Assembly: GCA_018672145.1 (NCBI GenBank)
Contig: JABHGH010000001.1
Span: forward strand, 1 to 10,847
Source: Flavobacteriaceae bacterium
GTDB taxonomy: Bacteria; Bacteroidota; Bacteroidia; Flavobacteriales; Flavobacteriaceae
Direction of reading: 5' to 3'
Length of the DNA: 10,847 nucleotides
Program-made: the position numbers and the translations under genes
The notes under the pieces: generated by a model
What the model was told of the DNA's origin: nothing
Database searches by the model: none
The model's input: only the letters and a program-made list of their open reading frames with translations
Shown: piece by piece, positions 1 through 7,407 of the stretch
Position numbering within the stretch: the first letter of the stretch is position 1
Layout: each line of letters starts with the position of its first letter

Positions 1-332
1 ATCGTATTGAATATTTCAACACCCTCTAATCGTGAGCTAAATTGACCCACGCGAATCTTATAGTTGGGTGTTTCAAATTTAAGTTTTACTGTTTGATCAG
101 GAAATGCTTGTGCAAAGGAATCTAAAAACACTTTGGCCATATCATAATTTCCAGAATAAATCTGTATTGTATATTGATTTTTAGCCAAACTTTTCTTGTC
201 CAAATCAATTTTGCGTGCAAGCACTTCCTCAAGAGTAGGAGGTGTCTTTAGACGCAACTCATTTTCTTGAGCAACAATGGTAGTTGTGAGCATGATCACA
301 AACAAAAAACAAAACCGTGAGAATTTAAACAT
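1..332 (-). CDS. SPOR-domain protein, secreted (3' end cut by window edge)
   Basis: The minus-strand frame starts at ATG 332-330 and stays open for 110 codons to the window edge, so the C-terminus is missing. Residues 1-21 look like a Sec signal peptide: a Phe-rich hydrophobic core ending in IVA before Gln22. A short charged linker follows. From about residue 53 the sequence has the pattern of a SPOR domain, with a first strand YTIQIYSG, a helix, and a later strand YKIRVGQFSS (about 91-100). SPOR domains bind glycan strands of septal peptidoglycan that lack stem peptides, so a periplasmic cell-wall-associated role is likely. The exact function cannot be read from the sequence. The gene is transcribed divergently from the respiratory operon and shares its upstream region. 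It is not functionally linked to the operon as far as the sequence shows. The domain call is fairly secure; the role is inferred from the family. Confidence 0.8.
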   Translation of the reverse strand, partial: MFKFSRFCFLFVIMLTTTIVAQENELRLKTPPTLEEVLARKIDLDKKSLAKNQYTIQIYSGNYDMAKVFLDSFAQAFPDQTVKLKFETPNYKIRVGQFSSRLEGVEIFNT

Positions 333-338
333 AGTCTG

Positions 339-369
339 CAAATTAAAGGTTGCTTATAAATTCCTGCAA
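339..369 (-). promoter_or_regulatory. possible promoter of the SPOR gene (weak)
   Basis: Read on the minus strand, TTAATTTG (346-339) differs at one position from the Bacteroidetes -7 consensus TAnnTTTG. An ATTG lies about 20 bases upstream, a possible -33 element. It sits only about 7 bases before the ATG, so the transcript would be nearly leaderless. The match is imperfect and the region is AT-rich, so chance is a real alternative. Confidence 0.25.
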
Positions 370-422
370 TTTTTTCCCTTTTTTGTTTAATACTCAAATA
401 ACAAAATGCACATAAAAAGCTG

Positions 423-440
423 TTATTGAGCTTATTGAGC
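423..440. repeat. two tandem copies of a 9-bp unit
   Basis: The unit TTATTGAGC occurs twice in direct, perfect tandem at 423-431 and 432-440. It lies about 70 bases upstream of the proposed -7 box of the act operon, a distance where an activator could bind. Two copies of a short AT-rich word can also arise by slippage, so no function is claimed. Confidence 0.7.
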
Positions 441-485
441 ATATAATTTAGAATAGATATAAATTTAGAAATCACCTTACCTAAA

Positions 486-517
486 GTTTTTAAAGTGGGC
501 TTTGTGCCTTAATTTTG
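486..517 (+). promoter_or_regulatory. probable promoter of the act-cox operon
   Basis: TAATTTTG at 510-517 matches the Bacteroidetes sigma-ABfr -7 consensus TAnnTTTG exactly. The -33 element is poor: only a T-run (GTTTTT, 486-491) lies at the expected spacing of about 20 bases. The start of transcription would fall near 522-526, leaving a leader of about 40 bases before the actA ATG at 565. The position immediately upstream of a long co-directional gene run supports the call. The lack of a clear TTG at -33 keeps it below certainty. Confidence 0.55.
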
Positions 518-525
518 CATGCAAA
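514..525. repeat. 12-bp perfect palindrome over the -7 box and start region
   Basis: TTTGCATGCAAA at 514-525 is a perfect inverted repeat with no spacer. It overlaps the last four bases of the -7 box and the expected transcription start, where a bound dimeric regulator would block initiation. Half of it (TTTGCA) is a common extension of Bacteroidetes -7 boxes, so the symmetry may be partly fortuitous. Confidence 0.6.
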
Positions 526-564
526 CAAAACAAGGTATTTTCCTTGCAAACTTACTCCTTCAGC

Positions 565-1848
565 ATGATCAGGTTTTTTTGCCTAAATGTTCCCCAGATT
601 CGAATCTTATTTGCCTTATTGTTGGCTATAACCATAGCCACTCCATCGCACGCTCAAGAGCCTGATGTCCAGAAAGGGAAGTCGCTTTTTAACATGAATT
701 GTGCGGCTTGTCACAAGTTGAACAAACGAGCGGTTGGTCCTGCGCTAGCTGGTGTTTCTGAAAAATACGACAAAGAATGGTTGTATTCATGGATTAAGAA
801 TTCAATGGCGATGGTCAAGTCGGGTGATGCCCAGGCCGTTGCGATTTATGAGGAATATAATAAGTCTGTGATGACTGCATTTCCTCAGTTGAGCAATGAA
901 GATATCGATAACATCATTGCTTATACCGATTACACACCTCCAGCACCGGCTGTTGTTCCTGGAGCAGTTGCAACGCAAGCCACTGGATCAAGTGATGCAA
1001 ATTCAACGTTGTTGTTGTCCGTGTTGATATTAGTGCTTGTGGTTTTGGTTGTGATGCTATTTTTAGTGACTAAAACATTGCGCAAGCTTGCTATTGCCAA
1101 TGGAATTGAAATCGAAAAACTCTCAAGTAAATCCAAGCGAACGCCACTTTGGGAAGCCTATGTAAAGAACTCATTTCTTGTCTTTGCAACGGTGATCTTC
1201 TTATTGTTTTCTAGTGCATATTTCGCCTATGGTTACCTAATGCAAGTAGGTGTTGATCAAGGTTACATGCCTGTTCAGCCAATCCATTATTCGCATAAAA
1301 TTCACGCTGGCGCTAACGAGATTGATTGTAAATACTGTCACTCGTCTGCTCGTGTTTCTAAACACTCTGGTATTCCTTCTCTCAATGTTTGTATGAATTG
1401 TCACATGAACATCGCTGAATACAACGGAGAAGAAGATTTAGAAAAAGGATACACCAAGGCTTTTTACACAAACGAAATAAAAAAGCTATACAAAGCCGTG
1501 GGTTGGGATGAAGAAAATCAAAAATATACTGGTGAGACGCAACCTGTGAAGTGGGTTCGTATTCACAACCTACCAGACTTTGTATACTTCAATCATGCAC
1601 AACACGTTGACGTCGCTGGTATTGAATGTCAAAAGTGCCATGGTCCTGTTGAAGAAATGGAAATTTTGTATCAATACTCTCCGCTGACAATGGGATGGTG
1701 TATCGACTGTCACAGAGAGACCAATGTTGATTTGGAGAATAATGAGTACTATGAAAAAATTCATGCAGAACTCTCAAAAAAATATGGTGTCGAAAAGCTT
1801 ACAATCGCTCAAATGGGTGGTCTAGAGTGTGGAAAGTGTCACTATTAA
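565..1848 (+). CDS. actA: alternative complex III subunit ActA, multihaem cytochrome c with N-terminal monohaem domain
   Basis: This 427-residue protein is the periplasmic electron-transfer cytochrome of the quinol:electron acceptor oxidoreductase ACIII. Residues 1-30 form a signal peptide ending SHA before Gln31. A small class-I cytochrome c domain follows, with haem site CAACH (46-50) and a likely axial Met103. Two membrane helices lie at about 149-168 and 203-224. The C-terminal part has five more haem sites: CKYCH (255), CMNCH (276), CQKCH (355), CIDCH (379) and CGKCH (422, ending one residue before the stop). The five-haem part is the ActA core known from Rhodothermus; the sixth haem domain is an N-terminal addition. 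I chose ATG 565 because it begins directly with the signal peptide. The in-frame TTG at 502 lies inside the proposed promoter. actB starts 12 bases after the stop. Identification is secure; haem occupancy is inferred from motifs. Confidence 0.93.
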   Translation: MIRFFCLNVPQIRILFALLLAITIATPSHAQEPDVQKGKSLFNMNCAACHKLNKRAVGPALAGVSEKYDKEWLYSWIKNSMAMVKSGDAQAVAIYEEYNKSVMTAFPQLSNEDIDNIIAYTDYTPPAPAVVPGAVATQATGSSDANSTLLLSVLILVLVVLVVMLFLVTKTLRKLAIANGIEIEKLSSKSKRTPLWEAYVKNSFLVFATVIFLLFSSAYFAYGYLMQVGVDQGYMPVQPIHYSHKIHAGANEIDCKYCHSSARVSKHSGIPSLNVCMNCHMNIAEYNGEEDLEKGYTKAFYTNEIKKLYKAVGWDEENQKYTGETQPVKWVRIHNLPDFVYFNHAQHVDVAGIECQKCHGPVEEMEILYQYSPLTMGWCIDCHRETNVDLENNEYYEKIHAELSKKYGVEKLTIAQMGGLECGKCHY

Positions 1849-1860
1849 TTTGGAACAACG

Positions 1861-4800
1861 ATGATGAACCAAAAGAAATATTGGAAAAGTACGGTTGAGT
1901 TAGACAATGCCAACGAGTTTGTCGACGACCTTAAAGGACGTGAGTTTGTGGACAAACTTCCAGAGGATGCGTTTTTGGGTGATGAACAAACCTTGAATGA
2001 CTCGAAAACCAACCGTCGAGACTTCCTTAAATATGTAGGTTTTAGTACTGCTGCCGCTTCATTGGCTGCTTGTGAAGGACCTGTCTATAAATCCATTCCA
2101 TACGTTGTGCAGCCTGAAGAAATTCGGCCTGGAATTTCAAATTTCTATGCGACCACTATCGCTGATGGTTTTGATGTAGCTAGTGTATTGGTAAAAACCC
2201 GTGAGGGACGACCAATCAAAATAGAAAACAATAAAGACGCACCAGTCCAGTATAGCGCCAATGCACGTGTGCAAGCATCTGTACTTTCTTTATACGACGC
2301 TCAACGTTTGCAAGGGCCCACCCAGTCTAGTAGTCCGATTAGTTGGGAAACACTGATCGAGCAAACTCGACAACAACTTGATGCTTTGCAAGACGATGGC
2401 GCAGAAGTCGTGCTTCTCACACAGTCTTTTGCAAGCCCTTCAACTCAACAGTTGATCGATGAGTTGAAAGCAAAATATAGCAATCTCAAACATGTAGTTT
2501 ATGATGCGGTTTCAGAGTCCCATGCTCTTGATGCTTTTGCACAAGCGTACGGTCAACGCGTCCTACCAACCTATGACTTTTCGAAAGCAGAAACAATTGT
2601 TTCTTTTGATGCAGATTTCTTAGGAGACTGGCAAGGAGGGGGTCATGGGCCTAGCTATGCAAAAACACGTATTCCTAAGAAAGAAAATGGCAAAGCGAAG
2701 ATGTCCAAGCACTTCCAGTTTGAAGCCAATATGACGCTTTCGGGTGCAAGCGCTGACAAACGTGTGCCAATGTCTGCGAGTCAACAACAACAAGTTCTTG
2801 CGGCTTTATACACCGAATTGACAAATGGCGTGGCGACTTCAGACGAAGCGACACAGAACATGGCAAAGACCGTGGCCAAACAATTGCGTAAGGCTGGTAA
2901 AAAAGGAATTGTTATCACTGGAATTCCAACCGTTTCGGCACAACGTGTAGCCCTTGCGATTAACGAAGTACTTCGAAGTGAGGTTGTTGACACTCAACAC
3001 ACCACAACACTCCGACAGGGGAACGCTGCGGAAGTAGGTCGTGTGATTGCAGGTCTCAACAGTGGAGTAGTGCAAGGAATCATCACTGTTGGTGTGAATC
3101 CCGTTTATACATTACCAAACGGAAACACATTTGCGGAGGGTGTAGCAAAGGCCAAGTTCTCTATGGCTTTTAGCATGAAAAATGACGAAACAGCTTCCAA
3201 GACACAGTGGGTTGCAGCAACACCTCATTACCTTGAATCATGGGGTGATGTCTCGTTTAAATCAGGGCACTATGGTTTGACACAACCAACGATTCGCCCA
3301 TTATTTGATACAAAACAATTTCAGGACGTTGTTCTAGCTTGGTTAGGCAAGGACACGTCATATCGCGACGCCCTAACTGCCTATTGGAAAGGAAATATTC
3401 TAGGGGCTGGATCGTGGAATAAGGCATTGCATGATGGATTTTTCATTCAGTCTGCATCCCCTAAAAAAAGCAAGTACAGCGATGTTGTGATTGATGCGGT
3501 TAGTGAACTTCGCGCAGCCAATGTCAGCGGATTCACCCTAAATTTATACACAAAAACGGGACTTGGAGATGGTCAGCAAGCCAATAACCCTTGGTTACAA
3601 GAATTACCTGATCCAATTACTCGTGTCACTTGGGACAACTACCTCACGGTATCAAAATCAGACGCAGAAAGCTTGGGACTTTGGAATGAGACACAATCTG
3701 ATGGTTCACTAAATGGCGGACTTGCGAAGGTGACAGTTGGTGAGAGATCACTAACGGTTCCTGTGTTGATTCAGCCTGGTCAGGCAAAAAGCACTTTCGG
3801 ATTGGCTTTTGGTTATGGAAAACAAGCGGGTTTAAAATCTGAAATGCAAGTCGGGGTAAATGCTTATGCACTTTACAACGAATTCTCTCATGTACAGCCT
3901 GTGACAATTGAAGCAGTGACTGGAAAGCATGAGTTTGCTTGTACCCAATTACAAAATACCTTGATGGGTCGTGAAGACATCGTTAGGGAAACCACACTTG
4001 AAATTTTTAACACGAAGGACAGATCGCATTACAATGCGATTCCTGTGGTGAGTAAAAATCACATCGAAACAGCAGTGACATCACCAGAAGTTGATATTTG
4101 GGATGAGTTCGATCGTTCAGTTGGACACCATTTCAACTTATCGATTGATTTGAATGCTTGTACTGGTTGTGGCGCATGTGTTGTTGCTTGTCATGCAGAA
4201 AACAACGTTCCCGTTGTCGGAAAGCGAGAAATTCGTAAATCACGTGACATGCATTGGTTGCGAATTGACCGGTACTACTCTTCAGAAGAAACCTTTGCGG
4301 GAGACAACCAAACGGTAGATGAAATCAATGGTTTGGGTGACTCACTCACAACCTTTACTTCACTTGAGGAGCCTTCTGAAAATCCGCAAGTGACTTTTCA
4401 ACCAATTATGTGTCAGCATTGTAACCATGCTCCTTGTGAATCAGTATGCCCGGTGGCAGCAACATCACACGGTCGTCAAGGGCAAAACCACATGGCATAT
4501 AACCGTTGTGTAGGGACACGTTATTGCGCAAACAACTGCCCTTATAAGGTAAGACGTTTCAATTGGTTCTTATATAATAATAATGACGAGTTTGATTTTT
4601 ACATGAACAACGACTTGGGTCGTATGGTACTCAACCCGGATGTTGTAGTGCGCTCAAGAGGAGTCATGGAAAAATGCTCTATGTGTATTCAAAAAACACA
4701 AAAAACAATTTTGGACGCAAAGCTGGAAGGTCGCGAGATCGTTGATGGCGAATTCCAAACAGCTTGCTCAAGTGCTTGTGCAAACGGAGCAATTGCCTTT

Positions 4801-4935
4801 GGAGACATCAATGACGAAACGAGCAGCGTTGCCGAAACATTGAAAAGTGACCGCATGTATCACTTATTGGAAAGCGTGGGGACAAAACCCAACGTACAAT
4901 ATCAAACGAAAGTTAGAAATACAGAGACATCATAA
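1861..4935 (+). CDS. actB: alternative complex III subunit ActB, molybdopterin-oxidoreductase-like iron-sulfur protein
   Basis: At 1024 residues this has the fused architecture of ActB: a large domain related to molybdopterin oxidoreductases (about 75-745) joined to a ferredoxin-like domain (about 755-1000). The cysteines are C767/770/773/777, C851/854/859/863, C883/889/893 and C939/942 with C969/973. These fifteen ligands fit three [4Fe-4S] clusters and one [3Fe-4S] cluster, as known for ActB. The family has no molybdenum cofactor, so the large domain is thought to be structural. A twin-arginine motif NRRDFLK (51-57) is followed by a hydrophobic stretch ending LAAC (68-71). This suggests Tat export and lipidation at Cys71, after a roughly 50-residue leader. 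The start is ATG 1861, or the adjacent ATG 1864. The role is to pass electrons between the quinol site and the haems on the periplasmic face. The gene ends 10 bases before actC. Confidence 0.93.
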   Translation: MMNQKKYWKSTVELDNANEFVDDLKGREFVDKLPEDAFLGDEQTLNDSKTNRRDFLKYVGFSTAAASLAACEGPVYKSIPYVVQPEEIRPGISNFYATTIADGFDVASVLVKTREGRPIKIENNKDAPVQYSANARVQASVLSLYDAQRLQGPTQSSSPISWETLIEQTRQQLDALQDDGAEVVLLTQSFASPSTQQLIDELKAKYSNLKHVVYDAVSESHALDAFAQAYGQRVLPTYDFSKAETIVSFDADFLGDWQGGGHGPSYAKTRIPKKENGKAKMSKHFQFEANMTLSGASADKRVPMSASQQQQVLAALYTELTNGVATSDEATQNMAKTVAKQLRKAGKKGIVITGIPTVSAQRVALAINEVLRSEVVDTQHTTTLRQGNAAEVGRVIAGLNSGVVQGIITVGVNPVYTLPNGNTFAEGVAKAKFSMAFSMKNDETASKTQWVAATPHYLESWGDVSFKSGHYGLTQPTIRPLFDTKQFQDVVLAWLGKDTSYRDALTAYWKGNILGAGSWNKALHDGFFIQSASPKKSKYSDVVIDAVSELRAANVSGFTLNLYTKTGLGDGQQANNPWLQELPDPITRVTWDNYLTVSKSDAESLGLWNETQSDGSLNGGLAKVTVGERSLTVPVLIQPGQAKSTFGLAFGYGKQAGLKSEMQVGVNAYALYNEFSHVQPVTIEAVTGKHEFACTQLQNTLMGREDIVRETTLEIFNTKDRSHYNAIPVVSKNHIETAVTSPEVDIWDEFDRSVGHHFNLSIDLNACTGCGACVVACHAENNVPVVGKREIRKSRDMHWLRIDRYYSSEETFAGDNQTVDEINGLGDSLTTFTSLEEPSENPQVTFQPIMCQHCNHAPCESVCPVAATSHGRQGQNHMAYNRCVGTRYCANNCPYKVRRFNWFLYNNNDEFDFYMNNDLGRMVLNPDVVVRSRGVMEKCSMCIQKTQKTILDAKLEGREIVDGEFQTACSSACANGAIAFGDINDETSSVAETLKSDRMYHLLESVGTKPNVQYQTKVRNTETS

Positions 4936-4945
4936 ACCAAAACAT

Positions 4946-6331
4946 ATGGCCTCGCATTACGAAGCACCCATACGAAAACCTCTAGTCACTGGTAATAAGT
5001 CTTACCACGATGTTACTGTTGATATTGTTGCACCCGTTGAAGGGAAAGCCAATAAGCAATGGTGGATTGTATTTGGGATCGCCTTGGTCGCCTTTTTATG
5101 GGGACTAGGCTGTATCATATACACTGTCTCAACAGGAGTTGGGGTATGGGGTCTAAACAAAACTGTCGGATGGGCATGGGATATCACCAACTTTGTATGG
5201 TGGGTCGGAATTGGACATGCAGGAACGTTGATTTCTGCCGTTCTATTACTCTTCCGTCAAAAATGGCGTATGGCCATTAACCGTTCTGCGGAAGCAATGA
5301 CCATTTTCTCGGTTATTCAAGCCGGTTTGTTTCCGATTATCCACATGGGTCGCCCTTGGTTGGCCTACTGGGTTCTCCCGATTCCCAATCAGTTTGGGTC
5401 CTTGTGGGTAAACTTTAACTCCCCACTGCTATGGGATGTATTTGCAATTTCTACGTATCTGTCGGTATCACTTGTGTTTTGGTGGACAGGGCTTTTGCCT
5501 GACTTTGCAATGATTCGTGATCGTGCAGTTAAACCTTTCCAAAAGAAAATCTATAGCTTATTAAGCTTTGGGTGGAGTGGTCGTGCAAAAGACTGGCAAC
5601 GATTTGAAGAAGTTTCTCTCGTCTTGGCGGGACTGGCAACTCCTTTGGTACTATCGGTTCACACCATCGTATCTTTTGACTTTGCTACTTCGGTTATCCC
5701 AGGTTGGCATACCACCATTTTTCCACCATACTTTGTTGCGGGGGCAATTTTCTCCGGATTTGCTATGGTGCAAACACTTTTGATCATCATGCGTAAAGTG
5801 ATCAACCTTGAAAACTATATTACCATCCAACACATCGAATTGATGAATATTGTCATTATGATTACGGGATCAATCGTTGGGGTGGCCTATATCACAGAGC
5901 TGTTTATTGCTTGGTATTCAGGTGTAGAATACGAACAATATGCCTTTCTGAACCGTGCAACAGGCCCTTACTGGTGGGCATATTGGGCGATGATGAGCTG
6001 TAACGTATTCTCTCCACAGTTTATGTGGTCCAAAAAATTACGAACAAGTATTATGTTCTCCTTTATCATCTCGATTGTAGTGAATATTGGTATGTGGTTT
6101 GAGAGGTTTGTGATTATTGTCACTTCACTCCACCGCGATTATCTTCCATCTTCTTGGACGATGTTCTCTCCAACTTTTGTGGATATTGGAATTTTCATTG
6201 GAACCATTGGTTTCTTCTTTGTGTTGTTTTTACTCTATGCTCGAACGTTCCCTGTGATCGCTCAAGCGGAGGTAAAATCAATTTTGAAATCATCGGGTGA
6301 CAAATACAAAAAAACAACGAGCAATGAGTAA
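4946..6331 (+). CDS. actC: alternative complex III subunit ActC, NrfD/PsrC-like quinol-binding membrane protein
   Basis: This 461-residue integral membrane protein shows about ten hydrophobic helices. The first begins near Trp39 and the last ends in the segment before the polar C-terminus. It belongs to the NrfD/PsrC family, whose members bind quinol within the membrane. His91 in the GIGHAGT motif of the second helix is a conserved feature of the family and a candidate quinone-site residue. ActC sits beneath ActB in known ACIII structures and is regarded as the menaquinol oxidation subunit. ATG 4946 gives the usual short N-terminus (MASHYEAPIRKP). The frame is open back to 4847, but that would add 33 polar residues read from the end of actB. 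The stop overlaps the start of actD by 8 bases, suggesting translational coupling. Confidence 0.93.
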   Translation: MASHYEAPIRKPLVTGNKSYHDVTVDIVAPVEGKANKQWWIVFGIALVAFLWGLGCIIYTVSTGVGVWGLNKTVGWAWDITNFVWWVGIGHAGTLISAVLLLFRQKWRMAINRSAEAMTIFSVIQAGLFPIIHMGRPWLAYWVLPIPNQFGSLWVNFNSPLLWDVFAISTYLSVSLVFWWTGLLPDFAMIRDRAVKPFQKKIYSLLSFGWSGRAKDWQRFEEVSLVLAGLATPLVLSVHTIVSFDFATSVIPGWHTTIFPPYFVAGAIFSGFAMVQTLLIIMRKVINLENYITIQHIELMNIVIMITGSIVGVAYITELFIAWYSGVEYEQYAFLNRATGPYWWAYWAMMSCNVFSPQFMWSKKLRTSIMFSFIISIVVNIGMWFERFVIIVTSLHRDYLPSSWTMFSPTFVDIGIFIGTIGFFFVLFLLYARTFPVIAQAEVKSILKSSGDKYKKTTSNE

Positions 6332-6857
6332 TAAAGTAATTCATGCCATTTATGATGATGATGATGTGTTGCTACATGCCGTCAAGGATGTAAAGGCAGC
6401 CAATCATCATATCGAAGAAGTATTCACTCCGTTTCCAGTACACGGTCTAGACAAAGCCATGGGATTGGCACCAACGCGTATCGCCATCGCTTCTTTTATG
6501 TTTGGATGTTTGGGTTTATCAGTGGCGATTTGGCTTACCAACCATATTATGATTGAAGACTGGCCGCAAAACATCGGCGGAAAACCAAGTTTTTCTTATC
6601 TAGAAAATGTGCCTGCTTTTGTGCCTGTCCTTTTTGAAATGACAATTTTCTTTGCAGCACACTTGATGGTGATTACGTTCTACCTCCGCAGTAGACTTTG
6701 GCCGTTTAAAAAAGCCGAAAACCCAATGCCGTCCACAACAGACGATAAGTTTTTGATGGAAGTTGCCATTTCAGATAATGAAAAGAAACTCGTTACGTTT
6801 CTTAAAAAAACAGGAGCAATCGAAGTAAAAGTTCACGAAAAAAACGGCGAATCATGA
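6324..6857 (+). CDS. actD: alternative complex III subunit ActD (DUF3341 family)
   Basis: This 177-residue protein has a soluble N-terminal domain (1-50) and two membrane helices at about 53-75 and 98-121. They are joined by a loop containing the EDWPQNIGGKP stretch typical of the DUF3341/ActD family, and a charged C-terminal tail follows. It has no cofactor-binding motif. In ACIII it acts as a structural subunit packed beside ActC and ActF. The soluble part starts with an acidic run (four Asp, about residues 10-13) next to the MSNKVIHAIY opening. ATG 6324 is preferred over the upstream in-frame GTG 6297 because the extra nine residues are polar and read within actC. The gene overlaps actC by 8 bases and actE by 4 (ATGA), so it is translationally coupled on both sides. 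The stop is TGA; the other operon genes end in TAA. Confidence 0.9.
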   Translation: MSNKVIHAIYDDDDVLLHAVKDVKAANHHIEEVFTPFPVHGLDKAMGLAPTRIAIASFMFGCLGLSVAIWLTNHIMIEDWPQNIGGKPSFSYLENVPAFVPVLFEMTIFFAAHLMVITFYLRSRLWPFKKAENPMPSTTDDKFLMEVAISDNEKKLVTFLKKTGAIEVKVHEKNGES

Positions 6858-7402
6858 GAAAGAAACTGAGCCTTACCCTTAGCGGATTGTTGCTGCTATC
6901 ATTGACGTCATGTTTTGATTCATCGAAACCCAACTATCAGTATTTTCCAAACATGTACGAATCGGTTGGATATGACACTTATGGAGAAGCACCTTTTGCC
7001 AATGGCACTGCTGCGCAGTTGCCCGTTGAAGGTTCCATTCCCAGAGGTTGGCAGCCCTATGACTATCCCAACACCAATGAAGGATACGAATTAGCCAAAG
7101 CAGACTTGTTGTCGCCCCTTGCAGATTCTGACCAACACCTGGCGAAAGGGAAAGAACTCTATGCGATTTATTGTGCGGTTTGTCATGGGTCTAAAGGCGA
7201 TGGGCAAGGAATATTGATGAAACGCGAAAAGTTTTTAGGCATACCTAGCTATGCCGATCGTGACATCACAGAAGGAAGCGTTTATCACGTACTGATGTAT
7301 GGAAAAAACGCAATGGGATCTCACGCAAGTCTAATCAATGCAACAGAACGTTGGCAAATAACGCAACACGTATTGCAACTCAGAGCTGAATTAACAAAGT
7401 AA
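6854..7402 (+). CDS. actE: alternative complex III subunit ActE, monohaem cytochrome c lipoprotein
   Basis: This 182-residue protein begins with a lipoprotein signal peptide: basic residues 2-4, a Leu-rich core, and lipobox LTSC with Cys20 as the lipidated residue. The rest is a class-I cytochrome c. Its haem site is CAVCH (107-111), followed by the GSKGDGQG segment, and the likely axial methionine is Met154 in NAMGSH. ActE is the monohaem subunit of ACIII. It is membrane-anchored on the periplasmic side and sits near ActA, where it may help deliver electrons to the oxidase. Its start overlaps the actD stop as ATGA, and actF follows after 5 bases. Identification rests on both sequence pattern and position. 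The axial Met is inferred. Confidence 0.92.
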   Translation: MRKKLSLTLSGLLLLSLTSCFDSSKPNYQYFPNMYESVGYDTYGEAPFANGTAAQLPVEGSIPRGWQPYDYPNTNEGYELAKADLLSPLADSDQHLAKGKELYAIYCAVCHGSKGDGQGILMKREKFLGIPSYADRDITEGSVYHVLMYGKNAMGSHASLINATERWQITQHVLQLRAELTK

Positions 7403-7407
7403 GAACG

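Larger units (their letters stand above)
333..564. other. divergent intergenic region between the SPOR gene and actA
   Basis: This 232-base AT-rich region lies between two diverging genes. It holds a fairly good -7 box for the act operon, a weaker promoter candidate for the SPOR gene, a 9-bp tandem repeat and a 12-bp palindrome. I saw no tRNA, no convincing small ORF and no riboswitch-like structure. All regulatory input visible for the eight-gene operon must lie here, because the operon has no internal gap larger than 21 bases. Confidence 0.8.

Noticed and set aside
502..564. TTG start of actA, 21 codons upstream of ATG 565
   Set aside because: It would place coding sequence over the -7 box and put a polar stretch ahead of a complete signal peptide that begins at ATG 565.
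3644..3907. Minus-strand open frame of 87 codons inside actB
   Set aside because: It lies wholly opposite a conserved coding region and has no signal peptide, domain or start signal of its own.
1861..4100. ActB as an active molybdenum oxidoreductase
   Set aside because: The fusion to the four-cluster domain and the operon context identify ActB, a family known to lack the molybdenum cofactor.
4847..4945. Upstream ATG of actC inside actB
   Set aside because: The extra 33 residues are polar, read from the end of actB in another frame, and unlike the normal short ActC N-terminus starting at 4946.
6297..6323. GTG start of actD
   Set aside because: ATG 6324 gives the family-typical N-terminus. 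The nine extra residues are read within actC and add nothing recognisable.
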